From the NCBI GenBank assembly GCA_963762615.1, contig CAVXLG010000020.1, forward strand, positions 434,001-498,000: a stretch of DNA of 64,000 bases. The letters are read 5' to 3'. A model generated the notes under the pieces. The model ran no database searches. It saw nothing but the letters and a program-made list of their open reading frames with translations, and had not been told where the DNA came from. The translations under genes were made by a program, and so were the position numbers. Positions 63,776 through 64,000 of the stretch are shown piece by piece. Position 1 is the first letter of the stretch, and every line of letters starts with the position of its first letter. Origin of the DNA: PALSA-505 sp963762615 (GTDB taxonomy: Bacteria > Actinomycetota > Actinomycetes > Streptosporangiales > Streptosporangiaceae).

Positions 63776-64000
63776 ATGAAGACCCCCCCGATCGTGTCAC
63801 CGCAGGAGTGGGACGCTGCGCGCCAGCAACTGCTCGTGAAGGAGAAGGAGCTGACCCGCGCCCGTGACGCGCTGGCCGCCGAGCGCCGGCGGATGCCGTG
63901 GCTGGCCGTGGAGAAGGACTACGAGTTCGACGGGCCCGGCGGCAAGGTGAGCCTGCCGGGCCTGTTCGAGGGCCGCCGTCAGCTGATCGTCTACCGCGCC
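63776..64000 (+). CDS. DUF899 (thioredoxin-like) protein, N-terminal part
   Basis: 75 codons are visible; the gene leaves the window. MKTPPIVSPQEWDAARQQLL, then ALAAERRRMPWLAVEKDYEF and SLPGLFEGRRQLIVYRA match the start of DUF899 proteins, which have a thioredoxin-like fold. ATG start with GGAAGGTGGA upstream. Often found with ArsR/SRPBCC genes, so it may belong to the same regulon. Function unknown. Confidence 0.85.
   Translation, partial: MKTPPIVSPQEWDAARQQLLVKEKELTRARDALAAERRRMPWLAVEKDYEFDGPGGKVSLPGLFEGRRQLIVYRA

Overview
The window is about 70% G+C with GTG/TTG starts, many 4-base ATGA/GTGA overlaps and a run of core genes in typical actinobacterial order. It comes from a high-G+C actinomycete, probably Streptosporangiales-like from the feel of the 16S gene, but I cannot assign a family. 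No tRNA, CRISPR array, insertion sequence or prophage was found.

Layout. 1-64 is the start of a leftward secreted protein. 0.3-11.6 kb runs rightward: pdxS-pdxT-yebC, an Eis-like acetyltransferase, a tandem-repeat block, a LexA box, ruvC-ruvA-ruvB, yajC-secD-secF and apt. 11.7-15.4 kb holds rel and a frameshifted def. 15.4-17.6 kb holds leftward DUF349 and cyclophilin genes. 17.8-29.7 kb holds a metallo-hydrolase, aspS, rarA, DUF948, DUF6167, alaS, ruvX, mltG and aroE. 29.7-37.8 kb is the translation block: leader with attenuator, infC-rpmI-rplT, a TrmH-family methyltransferase, a sensor kinase and pheS-pheT. 37.8-41.8 kb is an accessory pocket: an MFS transporter, two tiny leftward heptapeptide ORFs, a membrane GGDEF protein, an unknown protein and a lipoprotein. 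41.9-52.1 kb holds argCJBD-argR-argG-argH, a DNA glycosylase gene and tyrS. 52.1-58.0 kb is a complete rrn operon (16S-23S-5S, no spacer tRNA). 58.0-64.0 kb holds a TPR protein, a TetR/hydrolase pair, a metallo-hydrolase and an ArsR/SRPBCC/DUF899 set.

Pathways. PdxST makes pyridoxal phosphate. RuvCAB with RarA and the LexA box form a DNA repair set. YajC-SecDF serves protein export. The argC-to-argH run is a complete arginine route except for argF and argA, with two ArgR-box-like sites in front. IF3, L35, L20, PheRS, AspRS, AlaRS and TyrRS serve translation.

Two features stand out. First, an almost perfect pair of 7-codon ORFs (MRTTTWG) lies on the minus strand at 39165-39188 and 39232-39255. 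Each has its own strong Shine-Dalgarno sequence, and the two differ only in start codon and one synonymous base. Second, about seventeen single-base frame breaks occur in otherwise well-conserved genes, mostly net +1, including essential rplT, pheS and pheT. In rel and the TPR gene, internal repeats locate the extra or missing base to within a few nucleotides. I read most of these as sequence errors; correcting one base each restores normal-length proteins. RuvC also lacks its first catalytic aspartate (Asn instead), and the 23S rRNA carries an enlarged helix-45 region.
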